Shown in pieces: positions 1-8,608 of a DNA stretch of 64,000 bases. The notes under the pieces were generated by a model that was not told where the DNA came from, did not search any database, and worked only from the letters and a program-made list of their open reading frames with translations. The DNA is taken from positions 10,901 through 74,900 of the forward strand of contig NZ_KL370848.1 in NCBI RefSeq assembly GCF_000702005.1. The letters run 5' to 3'. This DNA comes from Selenomonas sp. ND2010. GTDB taxonomy: Bacteria; Bacillota; Negativicutes; Selenomonadales; Selenomonadaceae. A program made the translations under genes and the position numbers. The stretch's first letter is position 1, and each line of letters opens with the position of its first letter.

Positions 1-71
1 CCTTCGTCAAGTGGTTAAGACACCGGCCTCTCACGCCGGGTTCATGGGTTCGAATCCCATAGGTGTCACCA
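1..71 (+). tRNA. tRNA-Glu (anticodon CTC), 5-prime end cut by window edge
   Basis: The anticodon stem-loop (CCGGC/GCCGG around CTCTCAC) presents CTC, which reads GAG. The T-arm GGTTCGAATCC and the acceptor strand AGGTGTC with discriminator A and an encoded CCA (69-71) are all visible. The first few bases of the 5-prime acceptor strand lie before the window. Confidence 0.93.
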
Positions 72-81
72 GGAAATTACA

Positions 82-110
82 AGCCAGGATTTATATCCTG
101 GCTTTTTTGT
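82..110 (+). terminator. Rho-independent terminator after tRNA-Glu
   Basis: A nine-pair stem AGCCAGGAT/ATCCTGGCT with a four-base loop is followed directly by six T residues. Confidence 0.9.
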
Positions 111-130
111 TATCTTCGGGAATCTCTCAT

Positions 131-158
131 TTGACAATTCCCTGCAAATTCCTATAAT
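131..158 (+). promoter_or_regulatory. Sigma-A promoter of the TauE/SafE gene
   Basis: TTGACA (131-136) and TATAAT (153-158) are both perfect consensus hexamers separated by 16 bp. Transcription should start near 165, leaving a very short leader before the start codon. Confidence 0.85.
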
Positions 159-190
159 GAATGGTAACACTTTAACCATCCAGAAAGGCT

Positions 191-961
191 GTGACTACTC
201 TCATGTTATTCTTTTCTATGCTACTGCTCGGTACTCTGATTGGTTTTGTTGGAGCCGGCGGGGCTGGTGTCACCATCACTTTGCTTACCGTCGGTTTTCA
301 TATTCCTATCCATACCGCACTAGCTGTTGCCTTAGCGTCTATGGTATTTACCATGCTCTCTGGCACCATTAGTCACTTCCGGCAAAAGGAAGTGGTCGTA
401 AAGACAGGTGCAATCATCGGTTTCGGCGGCATCAGCGGTGCCTTTCTCGGCGCTAATGTCTCCAACCTCATGCCAGCGGATTTCCTGAGCAACATCACAG
501 GCCTCATGCTCTTTTCCAGTGCCGTGATTCTCTACATCAAGCTTTATCATGACCAGTGGCTGGCCGCTCACACACCCATGCGCACGGAACTTTTAACCGG
601 CCGCAAGCTGTGGATTTATGGTCTTTTAACCGGCCTCATCACCGGTTTTCTCTCCGGTGCCTTCGGCATTGGCGCTGCCGCCTACATTCAGTTAGCCCTT
701 ATGGTCATCTTTGGCGTACCACTGCTACAAACCATCGGCACCTGTATGATGATTATCCTGCCCATTTCTGCCGCCGGCGGGCTCGGCTACCTGTTTAACG
801 ACCGCCTGGACTTTATGATCTTCGTCCAGACTCTGGCTGGGCTTATGATTGGTGCCTGGTTCGGGGCCAAAGGCACCCACCTAGCCCCACTCCCACTACT
901 AAAAGCCGCCATCGTTGCCCTTCCCGCCATCGGCAGCATTATCATGATACTGTTCCATTAA
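191..961 (+). CDS. TauE/SafE (TSUP) family membrane exporter
   Basis: This 256-residue protein is almost entirely hydrophobic, with about eight membrane segments in two halves, each opening with a glycine-rich stretch (GFVGAGGAGV near residue 18 and GFLSGAFGIGAAA near residue 155). This is the duplicated pattern of the TSUP family, which moves sulfite, sulfonates or related organic anions across the inner membrane. The substrate cannot be read from sequence. The start is uncertain: GTG at 191 lies only two bases after AAAGG, while ATG at 203 lies fourteen bases after it, and both keep the first membrane segment. The gene stands alone between its own strong promoter and a terminator. Confidence 0.85.
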   Translation: MTTLMLFFSMLLLGTLIGFVGAGGAGVTITLLTVGFHIPIHTALAVALASMVFTMLSGTISHFRQKEVVVKTGAIIGFGGISGAFLGANVSNLMPADFLSNITGLMLFSSAVILYIKLYHDQWLAAHTPMRTELLTGRKLWIYGLLTGLITGFLSGAFGIGAAAYIQLALMVIFGVPLLQTIGTCMMIILPISAAGGLGYLFNDRLDFMIFVQTLAGLMIGAWFGAKGTHLAPLPLLKAAIVALPAIGSIIMILFH

Positions 962-965
962 AAGT

Positions 966-1005
966 AATCGCCCCATCCACTCGGCAATCGGATGGGGCGA
1001 TTCTT
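966..1005. terminator. Bidirectional terminator between convergent genes
   Basis: A 13-bp perfect stem AATCGCCCCATCC/GGATGGGGCGATT (966-978 with 990-1002) sits between the exporter gene and the convergent zinc-ribbon gene, with short T/A runs on both sides. Confidence 0.8.
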
Positions 1006-1692
1006 TCATATTTCTCTTCCATGACTCCAGTTACTGTACTTTACCTTGCCACTGGGGAACTTATGCGTGAAACTTCCATGATGACGCCCGCGTTCAAAGG
1101 AGCCAGTATCCACTTGAATTACCTTGCCTTTTTTATACCAAGTGACTACCCCTGGCCCATTCGCATAGCGATAATTCCCATCGGATACATAATCCCCACT
1201 CCAGACAATCCACTCACCATCTTCCGGTTCTGGATTCCAAAGCCAGACCCCAGTAGTAGTATCCTGAATCCAATGCCAATTAGGTTTGTCTTCTACCACC
1301 TGAGGAGCAGCCTCTTTCTTTTCCTTCTGCGTATCTTCAACCACCGCATCCTTTTTCGTCGTTTCTGTTTTGTCCTGGCGCTCCACACTAGCGGATTTCT
1401 GTGACGACGAAGCTGGCGTGATATTCTGCGGGTCCATGATTTGCGTATACAAGTAATACCCAATTCCGCCAAACACCAACAACCCTAATATTACAGACAA
1501 CAGCAAAACAATTATCTTTTTTTCTGAATCATCTTCCCTAGTCGGCTGCATTCTATTTCCATAAGAAGGTACAGGAGTTCCTCCCCACCCGTTATTATTG
1601 GGTAAAGGAGATGTTACCGGTGCCCCGCACTTCGTACAAAATTTTACCCCCTCATTTAACGCAGCCCCACATTTCGTACAAAATCTAGCCAT
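1006..1692 (-). CDS. Zinc-ribbon, single-pass membrane protein with MORN-like C-terminus
   Basis: The 228-residue protein begins with a double-CxxC zinc ribbon (Cys 5, 8, 19, 22), then a proline/asparagine linker, one membrane helix (IIVLLLSVILGLLVFGGIGY) near residues 60-80, a charged low-complexity segment, and a C-terminal part rich in Trp, Tyr and Gly resembling MORN-type repeats (for example GPGVVTWYKKGKV). The start at 1692 has GGGAGGG eight to nine bases upstream; a longer frame begins at 1758 but lacks a ribosome site. The predicted topology puts the ribbon in the cytoplasm and the repeat domain outside. A paralogous arrangement occurs at 2886-3653. No specific function is recognised. 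Confidence 0.72.
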   Translation of the reverse strand: MARFCTKCGAALNEGVKFCTKCGAPVTSPLPNNNGWGGTPVPSYGNRMQPTREDDSEKKIIVLLLSVILGLLVFGGIGYYLYTQIMDPQNITPASSSQKSASVERQDKTETTKKDAVVEDTQKEKKEAAPQVVEDKPNWHWIQDTTTGVWLWNPEPEDGEWIVWSGDYVSDGNYRYANGPGVVTWYKKGKVIQVDTGSFERGRHHGSFTHKFPSGKVKYSNWSHGREI

Positions 1693-1780
1693 CCTGTCGA
1701 CCCTCCCCCAACGAAACGATCCTCCCAATCCTTTAACCAACATTTTCCTAACTTTCACGGATAACTCATTTTTCTACGCT

Positions 1781-1810
1781 ATATTATCAAAATCCTTCTA
1801 ATTTTCGCAA
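1781..1810 (-). promoter_or_regulatory. Candidate promoter of the zinc-ribbon/MORN gene
   Basis: On the minus strand TTGCGA (1805-1810) and TAATAT (1781-1786) are separated by 18 bp, giving a leader of roughly 80 nt. Confidence 0.45.
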
Positions 1811-1844
1811 ATATACTATTCCACCAGGACATTTTATGGCAAGA

Positions 1845-1885
1845 CAAAAAATAAACCGCAACAACACCATACTGTTGTTACGGTT
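1845..1885 (-). terminator. Terminator of the beta-lactamase-fold lipoprotein gene
   Basis: A 13-position stem AACCGYAACAACA/TGTTGTTRCGGTT (1854-1866 with 1873-1885) is followed on the minus strand by TTATTTTTTG. Confidence 0.8.
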
Positions 1886-1916
1886 CAAACCATCAATATA
1901 TCAAAAAACTAAATGG

Positions 1917-2873
1917 TCACTGGCGAAAGACAGAATCTACCGTCTTTGCCATATCACGCATAGTGGAAAGCGTATTGCCACGGCCACGGCTGTCCGTACT
2001 CATAATGCAGAGTACGTAGCTGTCATTTGCTTCATATACGATTCCCGCATCGTGATAAACACCGGATAGTTCCCCCGTCTTATGGGCAATTCTTGCATCA
2101 GGCAAAGCCTGTGGGAAGCATTCCCTATCCGTTTGGCCAAACAAGATCGAAATCATCTCGCTGTCAGCGGCTTCACTGACCAGTTTATGTTCTCGCAGCA
2201 AGCGGAAAAACTTTCCTACATCACCAGCGGTGGTGAAATTATCCCTGCCAGCACGAAGCGCTTCAAAATCCATCATCTTGCGCTGAAGGACCGAATTTTG
2301 GAAGCCGTGAACCTTCATAAAACGCTGAATCCGCTCGATACCGATAGTATCCATCAATACGTTGGTGGCCGTATTGTCGCTCTCGGTTATCATCAACTCC
2401 AAAAGATTCCGCACCGTATAAACCGGTTCTCCACTTCTGCCATTTATGACACCAGCTCCGCCTACCATATCCGCTTGATGGACGGTAACCTGCTGATTGA
2501 GATTGAGCTGGCCACGTTCCGCCAGTTCATACGCCGTCCCCAGGATAAAAATCTTGATGATGCTGGCCGAAGACTGCGGCTCTTCTCCCATTATCAGCGG
2601 CTCGTCCCACTGAGGAAGAAAAACATAAACCTGATACTTCGCGGAATCTTTATCCATCAGCTCGCGCAGGGAGGATTCCAGCTGCAGCCGCTGCTCTCTG
2701 CCAGCAGGCTTATGCTCGGTCTCTTGGACTTCCTGCGGAGTACCCGCTGTCGCAACGGAAGCCATTCCTTCCTGTGCCTTTTTATTTTCTCCCAACAGTC
2801 CACAACCTGCAGCAATCATCCCCCAGAAGGCCAGCAGCAAGGATATGGTCCATAAAATTTTACCCTTCCTCAT
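1917..2873 (-). CDS. Beta-lactamase-fold serine hydrolase, lipoprotein
   Basis: The 318-residue precursor carries a lipoprotein signal (IAAGC, Cys 24) and the three active-site boxes of the class A beta-lactamase/DD-peptidase fold: Ser104-x-x-Lys107 (SIIK), Ser165-Asp166-Asn167 (SDN) and Lys265-Thr-Gly (KTG). The omega-loop ExxLN glutamate needed for efficient beta-lactam hydrolysis is not evident; the corresponding region reads FEALRAGRDN. It may therefore be a cell-wall peptidase or esterase rather than a resistance enzyme. It should act on the outer face of the inner membrane or in the periplasm. Its start follows GCGAGG by six bases and lies 12 bp after the upstream zinc-ribbon gene, so the two are probably cotranscribed. 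Confidence 0.85.
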   Translation of the reverse strand: MRKGKILWTISLLLAFWGMIAAGCGLLGENKKAQEGMASVATAGTPQEVQETEHKPAGREQRLQLESSLRELMDKDSAKYQVYVFLPQWDEPLIMGEEPQSSASIIKIFILGTAYELAERGQLNLNQQVTVHQADMVGGAGVINGRSGEPVYTVRNLLELMITESDNTATNVLMDTIGIERIQRFMKVHGFQNSVLQRKMMDFEALRAGRDNFTTAGDVGKFFRLLREHKLVSEAADSEMISILFGQTDRECFPQALPDARIAHKTGELSGVYHDAGIVYEANDSYVLCIMSTDSRGRGNTLSTMRDMAKTVDSVFRQ

Positions 2874-2885
2874 ATTCTGCCTCGC

Positions 2886-3653
2886 TTATTTGTAATTCGC
2901 GTTGAAACTGGAATTTGCGGCATCAAAGGAATACGAGGCCTTCGTTCCCTGCTGGAAGCCTAACGAATAGTCCCCGCCATTCTGATTGTCCACGATTCCC
3001 TTGTAAAGCCCCTGTGCACGATCAATCTCCAAAGAGAACAAATTCATCAAGGCCTCTTTCTTGGCATTATCGGCTGCGTTCATGCCATTCAAACGGTCTT
3101 TGGCATTATTGGCACGGTCAATGATCGCCTTGGCATCATTTTTCAAACCATCATAACCACGGAAACTGGAATGATTGCTCAGATGGGAATTGATGCGGTT
3201 GGCCAGCTCGCCAATGGCTGTGTCAATCGAATCTTTTTCACGCACTAAATCGTCAAGATTTGCCCCTGCGGGTGCCGGCTGTTCTTTTTCCGCACTACCG
3301 GAACTGCCCGGTGCCTGCTTTTCGATTTTGGAATAATTTGCCTGCCCGTTATCAGCCGCATTCGTGTACATATAATAGCCAACGCCTCCCCCTAACAGCA
3401 GCACCACCAAAACCAACAAACCAATAATCAAGGGATTATTGTCCTGTGATTTTGCCGGAGCCTGGTAAGGCGATTGATACGGCGACTGATATTGTTGTTG
3501 ATACGGCTGTTGCGGCATCGGTTGCTGAATCGGACGCTGTGGCTGCACAGGCGCCTGTTGTGGCTGCGAATCCACAATCTGGGCACCACATTTCGTACAG
3601 AATTTACTGGTAGGGTTTAACGGTGCCCCACATTTTTTACAAAAATTTGCCAT
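2886..3653 (-). CDS. Zinc-ribbon, single-pass membrane protein with Pro/Gln-rich linker
   Basis: The 255-residue protein has an N-terminal double-CxxC zinc ribbon (Cys 5, 8, 19, 22), a Pro/Gln/Tyr-rich linker containing near-repeats of QSPYQ (residues 30-70), a membrane helix rich in Leu/Val/Gly near residues 75-97, then a predominantly helical extracytoplasmic domain ending in a short Ser/Asn-rich tail. The start is supported by AAGGAGG seven bases upstream. It shares its N-terminal layout with the gene at 1006-1692 but not its C-terminal domain. It heads a two-gene unit with the serine hydrolase; function is unknown. Confidence 0.75.
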   Translation of the reverse strand: MANFCKKCGAPLNPTSKFCTKCGAQIVDSQPQQAPVQPQRPIQQPMPQQPYQQQYQSPYQSPYQAPAKSQDNNPLIIGLLVLVVLLLGGGVGYYMYTNAADNGQANYSKIEKQAPGSSGSAEKEQPAPAGANLDDLVREKDSIDTAIGELANRINSHLSNHSSFRGYDGLKNDAKAIIDRANNAKDRLNGMNAADNAKKEALMNLFSLEIDRAQGLYKGIVDNQNGGDYSLGFQQGTKASYSFDAANSSFNANYK

Positions 3654-3791
3654 TGCAAATCCTCCTTCATGTTTAACGAGTCGATACTATTATACGATAT
3701 ATCTAAAAAAAATCCTGCTCAACCGCTAAAATTCCTTCATAACTTCGAATAAATTGTCTCTTATCTTTATCGTGAGAGTATGTCTTATGAC

Positions 3792-3828
3792 AGAAAAAAG
3801 GGAAAGCACCAAGGCTTTCCCCTTTTAA
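3792..3828 (-). terminator. Terminator of the LPP20-like gene
   Basis: The stem GGAAAGC/GCTTTCC (3801-3807 with 3814-3820), extended by flanking A/T pairs, is followed on the minus strand by TTTTTTC. Confidence 0.82.
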
Positions 3829-3841
3829 TTTCTTATTTTAT

Positions 3842-4726
3842 TCAACGAAGGAAGACAACATTCGTCTTATCCAGGAACTGGCTTGCACCATTTTCAATCA
3901 GGACGCGATTGGCATCCGCATTGGAAAGTACCGGAAATGAATTATGTCTCTTTAAGGAAACCGCTTTGACAATCAGCGGGTTCGAACCAGCACGACGTGC
4001 CTGCTCCATCGTTTTAGCATAGCCTGCCATACCATTTGCGACAACTTTATCATAATCAAGATTCTTGTATCCATAAATCGGCTGCCCGTTTTCATTATAG
4101 ATTACCGGGCTCATAACCGGATTGAGGTCCATTCCACGGCAATCGACGATAAGGCCCGTAAAGCCACCAATTGCACGTCCGGACGGGGCTGGAGCCGCCG
4201 AAGACCCCTTAGAGGATTCTGCCGAACCAGTCGTCAACACCGGCGAAGGATCTACCGAAGCTACCGGCGCGGGGAAAGCCTCGATACGCTCTGGACGCGC
4301 CATAACCGCACCAGCAATCGAACGAACACCGAACATCGGCACTTCCATGGTGACCTCGTAGCTATCACCGACCACGCGCTCCGATACGATTCTTGCACCA
4401 TTTACTACTGCGCTGACATGCGTCCGAACTACGTCGCTCGATACCGCCGCCATCTCAACCGTCGTCTCTGCATCGACGCTTACTCCTGCAACAGCTTCTG
4501 CCATTTGACGCTGGCAATCAGCGATTGCTGCACGACGAGCCATAAGCCGTGCCAGACTCGGGGTACGTGCATTGGCCGGCGCGATACCATAACCCGCAAC
4601 GCGAACCACGCTCTCATTCCAGTCAATCGTACTGGTCGCAGCAGCAGCTAATGCGGATGCCATCGAACAAACCATAATCGACAACACGGCAACTACCGTT
4701 GCCATCATCCGTGATACACTTCTCAT
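3842..4726 (-). CDS. Exported LPP20-like protein (FlgP-type fold)
   Basis: The 294-residue precursor has a cleavable signal peptide (about residues 1-28, no lipobox cysteine). Residues 40-140 resemble the LPP20 family: an opening RVAGYGIAP segment, an Ala/Arg-rich helix LARLMARRAAIADCQRQMAE, then beta strands ending in YEVTMEVPMFG. A second region (about 185-290) ends in FLDKTNVVFLR and looks like a separate globular domain after a Ser/Pro linker. LPP20 proteins include the flagellar outer-membrane protein FlgP, but this protein is not next to flagellar structural genes here and lacks a lipid anchor. The start has GGGGAG five bases upstream. Assignment to the fold is moderate, function unknown. 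Confidence 0.65.
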   Translation of the reverse strand: MRSVSRMMATVVAVLSIMVCSMASALAAAATSTIDWNESVVRVAGYGIAPANARTPSLARLMARRAAIADCQRQMAEAVAGVSVDAETTVEMAAVSSDVVRTHVSAVVNGARIVSERVVGDSYEVTMEVPMFGVRSIAGAVMARPERIEAFPAPVASVDPSPVLTTGSAESSKGSSAAPAPSGRAIGGFTGLIVDCRGMDLNPVMSPVIYNENGQPIYGYKNLDYDKVVANGMAGYAKTMEQARRAGSNPLIVKAVSLKRHNSFPVLSNADANRVLIENGASQFLDKTNVVFLR

Positions 4727-4857
4727 TTTTCTCCCCTCATTTCTTCTTGTTAAATGAAGACAATATCCTTCCTATAAGTATATTACACATATACGGTTAA
4801 AATCCTCTTGTAACTTCGTTTAAATTTCATTAAATAGTTGCTTGACACAACAAAGAA

Positions 4858-5757
4858 TTAATCTTTCTGCAAGAAGCGATACAAAGCACCGATCATACCA
4901 GCATCATTTCCCAACTTGGCGAACTCCAGCCGCGTTGCCTTGCGCATAGCTGGCACCACCAATTCTTCCAGGCGCTGCTCGATTCGCGGCCGCAAATATT
5001 CCTGCTGGGCCATAATGCCGCCGCCCAGAACGAAGACTTCCGGATTCAGCAGACAATAAATATTGGCTATGCCCTCCGAAAGGTTATCGACCATGTGCTC
5101 AATTGCCAACACGGCATCAGCATCTCCAGACATCGCCCATTCAAAAACCGTCTGCCCATCAAGCTCTGCTGGCGAAACATTATGCGATGCTGCCGCTTCC
5201 ACAATCATGGCTCTAGCTGATGCCACTTCTTCCAGCACGCGATGATCCCCATGGACACGCATAAAACCAGCCTCACCAGCACTGAATCCCGCCCCATGCC
5301 AAATCTTTCCATCCAGCACGAAACAGCCGCCAACGCCAGTTCCAACCGTCATGACAAAGGCTGAGTCTGCCCCTTGCGCAGCCCCTTGCCAATATTCCCC
5401 CAAAGCTGCCGCATTGACATCGTTTTCCACGACGCATTCAACGCCACAAGCTTCACGAACCGCAGTGCCAAGCTTCAGCCCGGTATAGCCCGGAAAGCTT
5501 TTCTCACCTGCAAAAACGATCTCACCACTGTCATCGGGACGTACAATTCCTGCCGTATCGATGGCAACGCCATCCAAGAGAAAATCCTGCTGATAGTTCG
5601 CTACAATCTCAACCACCTTGCGGAGGATTCCCGCCCCACCTTCCTCGCGAGCCAGCGTCGGCCGGCTCTTTTTCTCGAGAAAGGCTCCTGTTTCATCTGC
5701 CAATCCATATTTGATGGCCATACCACCAATATCAATCGTCACATATTTTTTCTGCAT
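4858..5757 (-). CDS. ROK family sugar kinase without the zinc-binding cysteine motif
   Basis: The 299-residue protein shows the ASKHA phosphate loop (DIGGMAIKYG, residues 9-18), the catalytic Asp113 in ENDVNAAALGE, the GTGVGG loop (139-144) and the HGAGFSAGEAG segment (154-164). ROK kinases phosphorylate hexoses such as glucose or N-acetylmannosamine in the cytoplasm. The CxCGxxGCxE zinc cluster that normally follows GExGH is absent; the sequence there is FMRVHGDHRVLEE. This places it with the zinc-free branch often annotated simply as ROK protein. Its ATG overlaps the stop of the upstream gene (TAATG), indicating translational coupling. Confidence 0.88.
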   Translation of the reverse strand: MQKKYVTIDIGGMAIKYGLADETGAFLEKKSRPTLAREEGGAGILRKVVEIVANYQQDFLLDGVAIDTAGIVRPDDSGEIVFAGEKSFPGYTGLKLGTAVREACGVECVVENDVNAAALGEYWQGAAQGADSAFVMTVGTGVGGCFVLDGKIWHGAGFSAGEAGFMRVHGDHRVLEEVASARAMIVEAAASHNVSPAELDGQTVFEWAMSGDADAVLAIEHMVDNLSEGIANIYCLLNPEVFVLGGGIMAQQEYLRPRIEQRLEELVVPAMRKATRLEFAKLGNDAGMIGALYRFLQKD

Positions 5758-6401
5758 TACTCACGAACGCCTCTTTTGCTACTCTTCGTGACACGGCCTT
5801 TTTTCTTGTCCTTAGTATCTTTAACGCTCTCTTTTGCTGCCCGTTTCACTTCCGGTTTCGGTGCCTTAGCTCCCTTAACCGTTTGGGTGCGATCATAGAT
5901 TTCCTGATAATGCGTAGACGCATACTGCAAAATAGCACGATAGAACTTCGCATCCACGTCCTTATCCGAAAGCTCCGTGATGTTCACCACTTTATCGGAC
6001 GTTACTGTATCGATCACGCCCCAATCGCTATCGAGATCATCATGCTTCGTGACCTGAACCGTCTGGTCTTTGAGATTGAACTTCAAATATTCTGCACAAC
6101 CCACCAGATCCTCATAACCACTGGTCGATAATCCCTTCCAACGGCGTTTCGATACCACATCGCGAATCTGCACCTGATCATACGTCTTGAGTACCGGCAC
6201 CAAAAGAATGTCCGGTGTCATATAGCCCGCATCGTCCTGGGCAAAATAAAACTGCTGCTTGTTGAAATAATAATTCTGACGAGCCGTGGACTGCACCCAC
6301 TGATAGACATCCTCGGAAATTACCTCCGTGGCATCTGCCTGCGGTGTAGCCATAAAAATCATTGCTGCTGCAAGAATTCCGGCACCCCATCGCTTATTCA
6401 T
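5757..6401 (-). CDS. Exported protein of unknown function with basic tail
   Basis: The 214-residue precursor starts at 6401, where AGGAGG lies seven bases upstream; the frame is open to 6431 but the earlier start has no ribosome site. It has a signal peptide ending near PQADA, a compact domain of about 140 residues rich in Tyr, Asp and Val that contains one lone cysteine (VGCAEYLKF), and a highly basic Lys/Arg tail over the last 35 residues. It is translationally coupled to the downstream ROK kinase. I do not recognise the family. Confidence 0.65.
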   Translation of the reverse strand: MNKRWGAGILAAAMIFMATPQADATEVISEDVYQWVQSTARQNYYFNKQQFYFAQDDAGYMTPDILLVPVLKTYDQVQIRDVVSKRRWKGLSTSGYEDLVGCAEYLKFNLKDQTVQVTKHDDLDSDWGVIDTVTSDKVVNITELSDKDVDAKFYRAILQYASTHYQEIYDRTQTVKGAKAPKPEVKRAAKESVKDTKDKKKGRVTKSSKRGVRE

Positions 6402-6484
6402 AACAAGTCCTCCTACGTTTCGTTTTTTCATCCAAATATAATAATTTTATCAGATTCAACTGAAAAAATACTGAACACATCTTG

Positions 6485-7420
6485 TCAGTATTCGCTTTCC
6501 TTATAGAGTTCATCCAGCTCATAAGGCGTTTCCTGATAAACGTAATAGTTCAACCAGTTAGCAAAAAGCAGATGAGCCACACTGCGCCAACGTACAATCG
6601 GGGGTTTCGACGGATCATCATCGGGATAATAATTTTGAGGAATCTTTGGATTCATCCCCGCCTTAAAATCCCGATCGTATTCCTGCTTCAACGTTGTCGG
6701 ATCATACTCGGCATGTCCCGTAATGAAGAACTGCCGCTTCTCGAGATTGGCGATGATATACGGGCCAGCCTCACTATCCGATTCTGCTAGGATCGTCAGC
6801 TCCGGTACCTTTAAGATATCCTCTTTGTGCTCCTCAGTATGACGGGAATGCGGTACATAAAACTCATCATCAAACCCTCGCAGCAAGCGCTCGTGTTCGA
6901 CACAAACATGATGTTTGAACACGCCAAAAATCTTTTCAGGCACCTGAAATTTTGGAATCCCATAGTGATAGTAAAGCCCCGCCTGAGCGCCCCAACAAAT
7001 ATGGAACGTGGAATACACATGGGTCTTGCTCCACTCCATGATTTCGGATACCTCATCCCAATAGGCAACCTCTTCAAACGCCATGTGTTCTACCGGCGCT
7101 CCCGTTATGATCATCCCATCGTATTTTTTATGGCGTACCTCATCAAAGGTACCGTAGAACTGTGCCAAATAATCACTGGGGGTATGGCTCGGCACATAGG
7201 TTTCCGTATAAATAAAATCTACCTCAACCTGCAGCGGCGAATTTCCTAGCAGACGCAGCAGCTGCGTTTCCGTGATGTATTTAATCGGCATCAGATTCAG
7301 AATCAGTATTTTCAGCGGACGAATATCCTGGCTATAGGCGCGGTCCGCATCCATAACGAAAATATTTTCACTTTCAAGAATATGCGCGGCTGGCAGCGCA
7401 TTGGGTACTTTTATTGGCAT
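6485..7420 (-). CDS. metA: Homoserine O-acetyltransferase, MetA type
   Basis: The 311-residue protein matches MetA over its whole length. The nucleophile Cys142 lies in HICWGAQAG, and the catalytic His236 and Glu238 lie in TGHAEYD. It activates L-homoserine for methionine synthesis. Residue 111 is Glu ([12 protein letters not shown]); established work on this family links Glu at this position to acetyl-CoA and Gly to succinyl-CoA, so this enzyme probably makes O-acetylhomoserine. It is a single gene with no visible SAM or T-box riboswitch in the 130-bp leader. Confidence 0.95.
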   Translation of the reverse strand: MPIKVPNALPAAHILESENIFVMDADRAYSQDIRPLKILILNLMPIKYITETQLLRLLGNSPLQVEVDFIYTETYVPSHTPSDYLAQFYGTFDEVRHKKYDGMIITGAPVEHMAFEEVAYWDEVSEIMEWSKTHVYSTFHICWGAQAGLYYHYGIPKFQVPEKIFGVFKHHVCVEHERLLRGFDDEFYVPHSRHTEEHKEDILKVPELTILAESDSEAGPYIIANLEKRQFFITGHAEYDPTTLKQEYDRDFKAGMNPKIPQNYYPDDDPSKPPIVRWRSVAHLLFANWLNYYVYQETPYELDELYKESEY

Positions 7421-7516
7421 CTGACCACTTCCTTACTCTCTCTATTCTCATAAAGTTGTTCCTTTTATGCACATACTCCTTCATTATACCATAAATTTAT
7501 TCCTTACAACATTACA

Positions 7517-7548
7517 AGCAAAAAACCTTCCTCGTCGAGGAAGGTTTT
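7517..7548 (-). terminator. Terminator of the 7554-8531 gene
   Basis: A 12-bp perfect stem AAAACCTTCCTC/GAGGAAGGTTTT with loop GTC (7522-7533 with 7537-7548) is followed on the minus strand by further T residues. Confidence 0.85.
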
Positions 7549-7553
7549 CGCCA

Positions 7554-8531
7554 TCAAGTCCTATCGTATTTTCGTTCGTAACGATGAACCCAATCATCAT
7601 GTGTGGTCACATATTCGCGAAGCTTTTCAACCATCTGATGCTCCGCAGAGTTTTCCGAAATCATGCGGTAATGTCCGTCTAGTTCGTTTTCCATGCTTTG
7701 CCAACCGCGCTGTGGGGTCCAATGATCGCCGCTAATGACCTTGATTGTCGACTCCGGCAGATTAATGGCCAATTTCTGATGCTTGACATCTACCGCTTTG
7801 CCGTTGACATCCTTCGTCTCCTGCCAGGACCAAAAAATGACATTGTCTTTTTCTACCCGCATCGTCGAAGTATCCGCAGAAATCGTATAACGTACACCAT
7901 CCGGCTGCTTCTTCTCAAAGATATCATACCAGCGATCCTTAGCCTTGGCACGAGCGGTTTCGCCGGCTCCTTGGAACGCCCGGTCAATAGCTGCGGTATA
8001 GAATGCCTCATCAAAGGACTGGCTATTTATTTCCTTGCCCTTTTTATCGTTGTCGCGCTCGGCAGGGTCCCGTTTCTCTGACCAGAAGACATTGCCCGCT
8101 TTATCATAGAAATACTCTTCGAGATACCAACACTGACGCGTCTGTGGATTCATGGAAATTAGCGCCGTACTGAATGCCAGTTTGCTCGGATCGCTAAATT
8201 TCTTCAGCAGCTTATAATCCCGCAGAGTATCTTCTGCACCGCCATAACTATAGGCAGTCTTCGTCCATGCCTGAACCTCTGTCTCATATCCTTTTTCTCC
8301 CGTAGCCGTTTTGCGCGGCTGGGCTACCACCGATTGCAAATCGATGAACTTACTATAACGGTCGTCCGCACTGAGCCAATACCAATTATCCTGTTCGGCC
8401 GCCTCATCGGTATTCTGTGCCTGACTTGCAGCCGCCTCCACCGGAATCTCCAGCAAAGCCGCCGGCATCATGGCAAGGCCTGTGGTCAGCAGACCAATAC
8501 CTAACCAATATCGCAATTCTTTTTTCATCAT
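7554..8531 (-). CDS. Exported protein of unknown function
   Basis: The 325-residue precursor has a signal peptide of about 34 residues. The mature part contains two similar short segments, NWYWLSADDRYSKFIDLQSV near residue 49 and an IFWSWQETKDVNGKAVD segment near residue 235, each an aromatic-rich strand followed by a charged turn, suggesting an internally duplicated beta domain. GAGGTG lies four to seven bases before the two adjacent start codons (8531 or 8528). It resembles the kind of surface or periplasmic protein common in Negativicutes, but I cannot assign a family. Confidence 0.65.
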   Translation of the reverse strand: MMKKELRYWLGIGLLTTGLAMMPAALLEIPVEAAASQAQNTDEAAEQDNWYWLSADDRYSKFIDLQSVVAQPRKTATGEKGYETEVQAWTKTAYSYGGAEDTLRDYKLLKKFSDPSKLAFSTALISMNPQTRQCWYLEEYFYDKAGNVFWSEKRDPAERDNDKKGKEINSQSFDEAFYTAAIDRAFQGAGETARAKAKDRWYDIFEKKQPDGVRYTISADTSTMRVEKDNVIFWSWQETKDVNGKAVDVKHQKLAINLPESTIKVISGDHWTPQRGWQSMENELDGHYRMISENSAEHQMVEKLREYVTTHDDWVHRYERKYDRT

Positions 8532-8608
8532 GATTCACCTCGTTGCCAAGAGAACAATTCATCAGAATATGTTACATTTTACCGTATTTTGATGCGAACA
8601 TCAACTAT

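Noticed and set aside
1917-2873. Antibiotic-resistance beta-lactamase
   Set aside because: The omega-loop glutamate pattern is not evident and no resistance context is present, so only the fold is claimed.
7421-7553. SAM riboswitch or T-box upstream of metA
   Set aside because: The leader is short and AT-rich, with no SAM-I core or T-box sequence.
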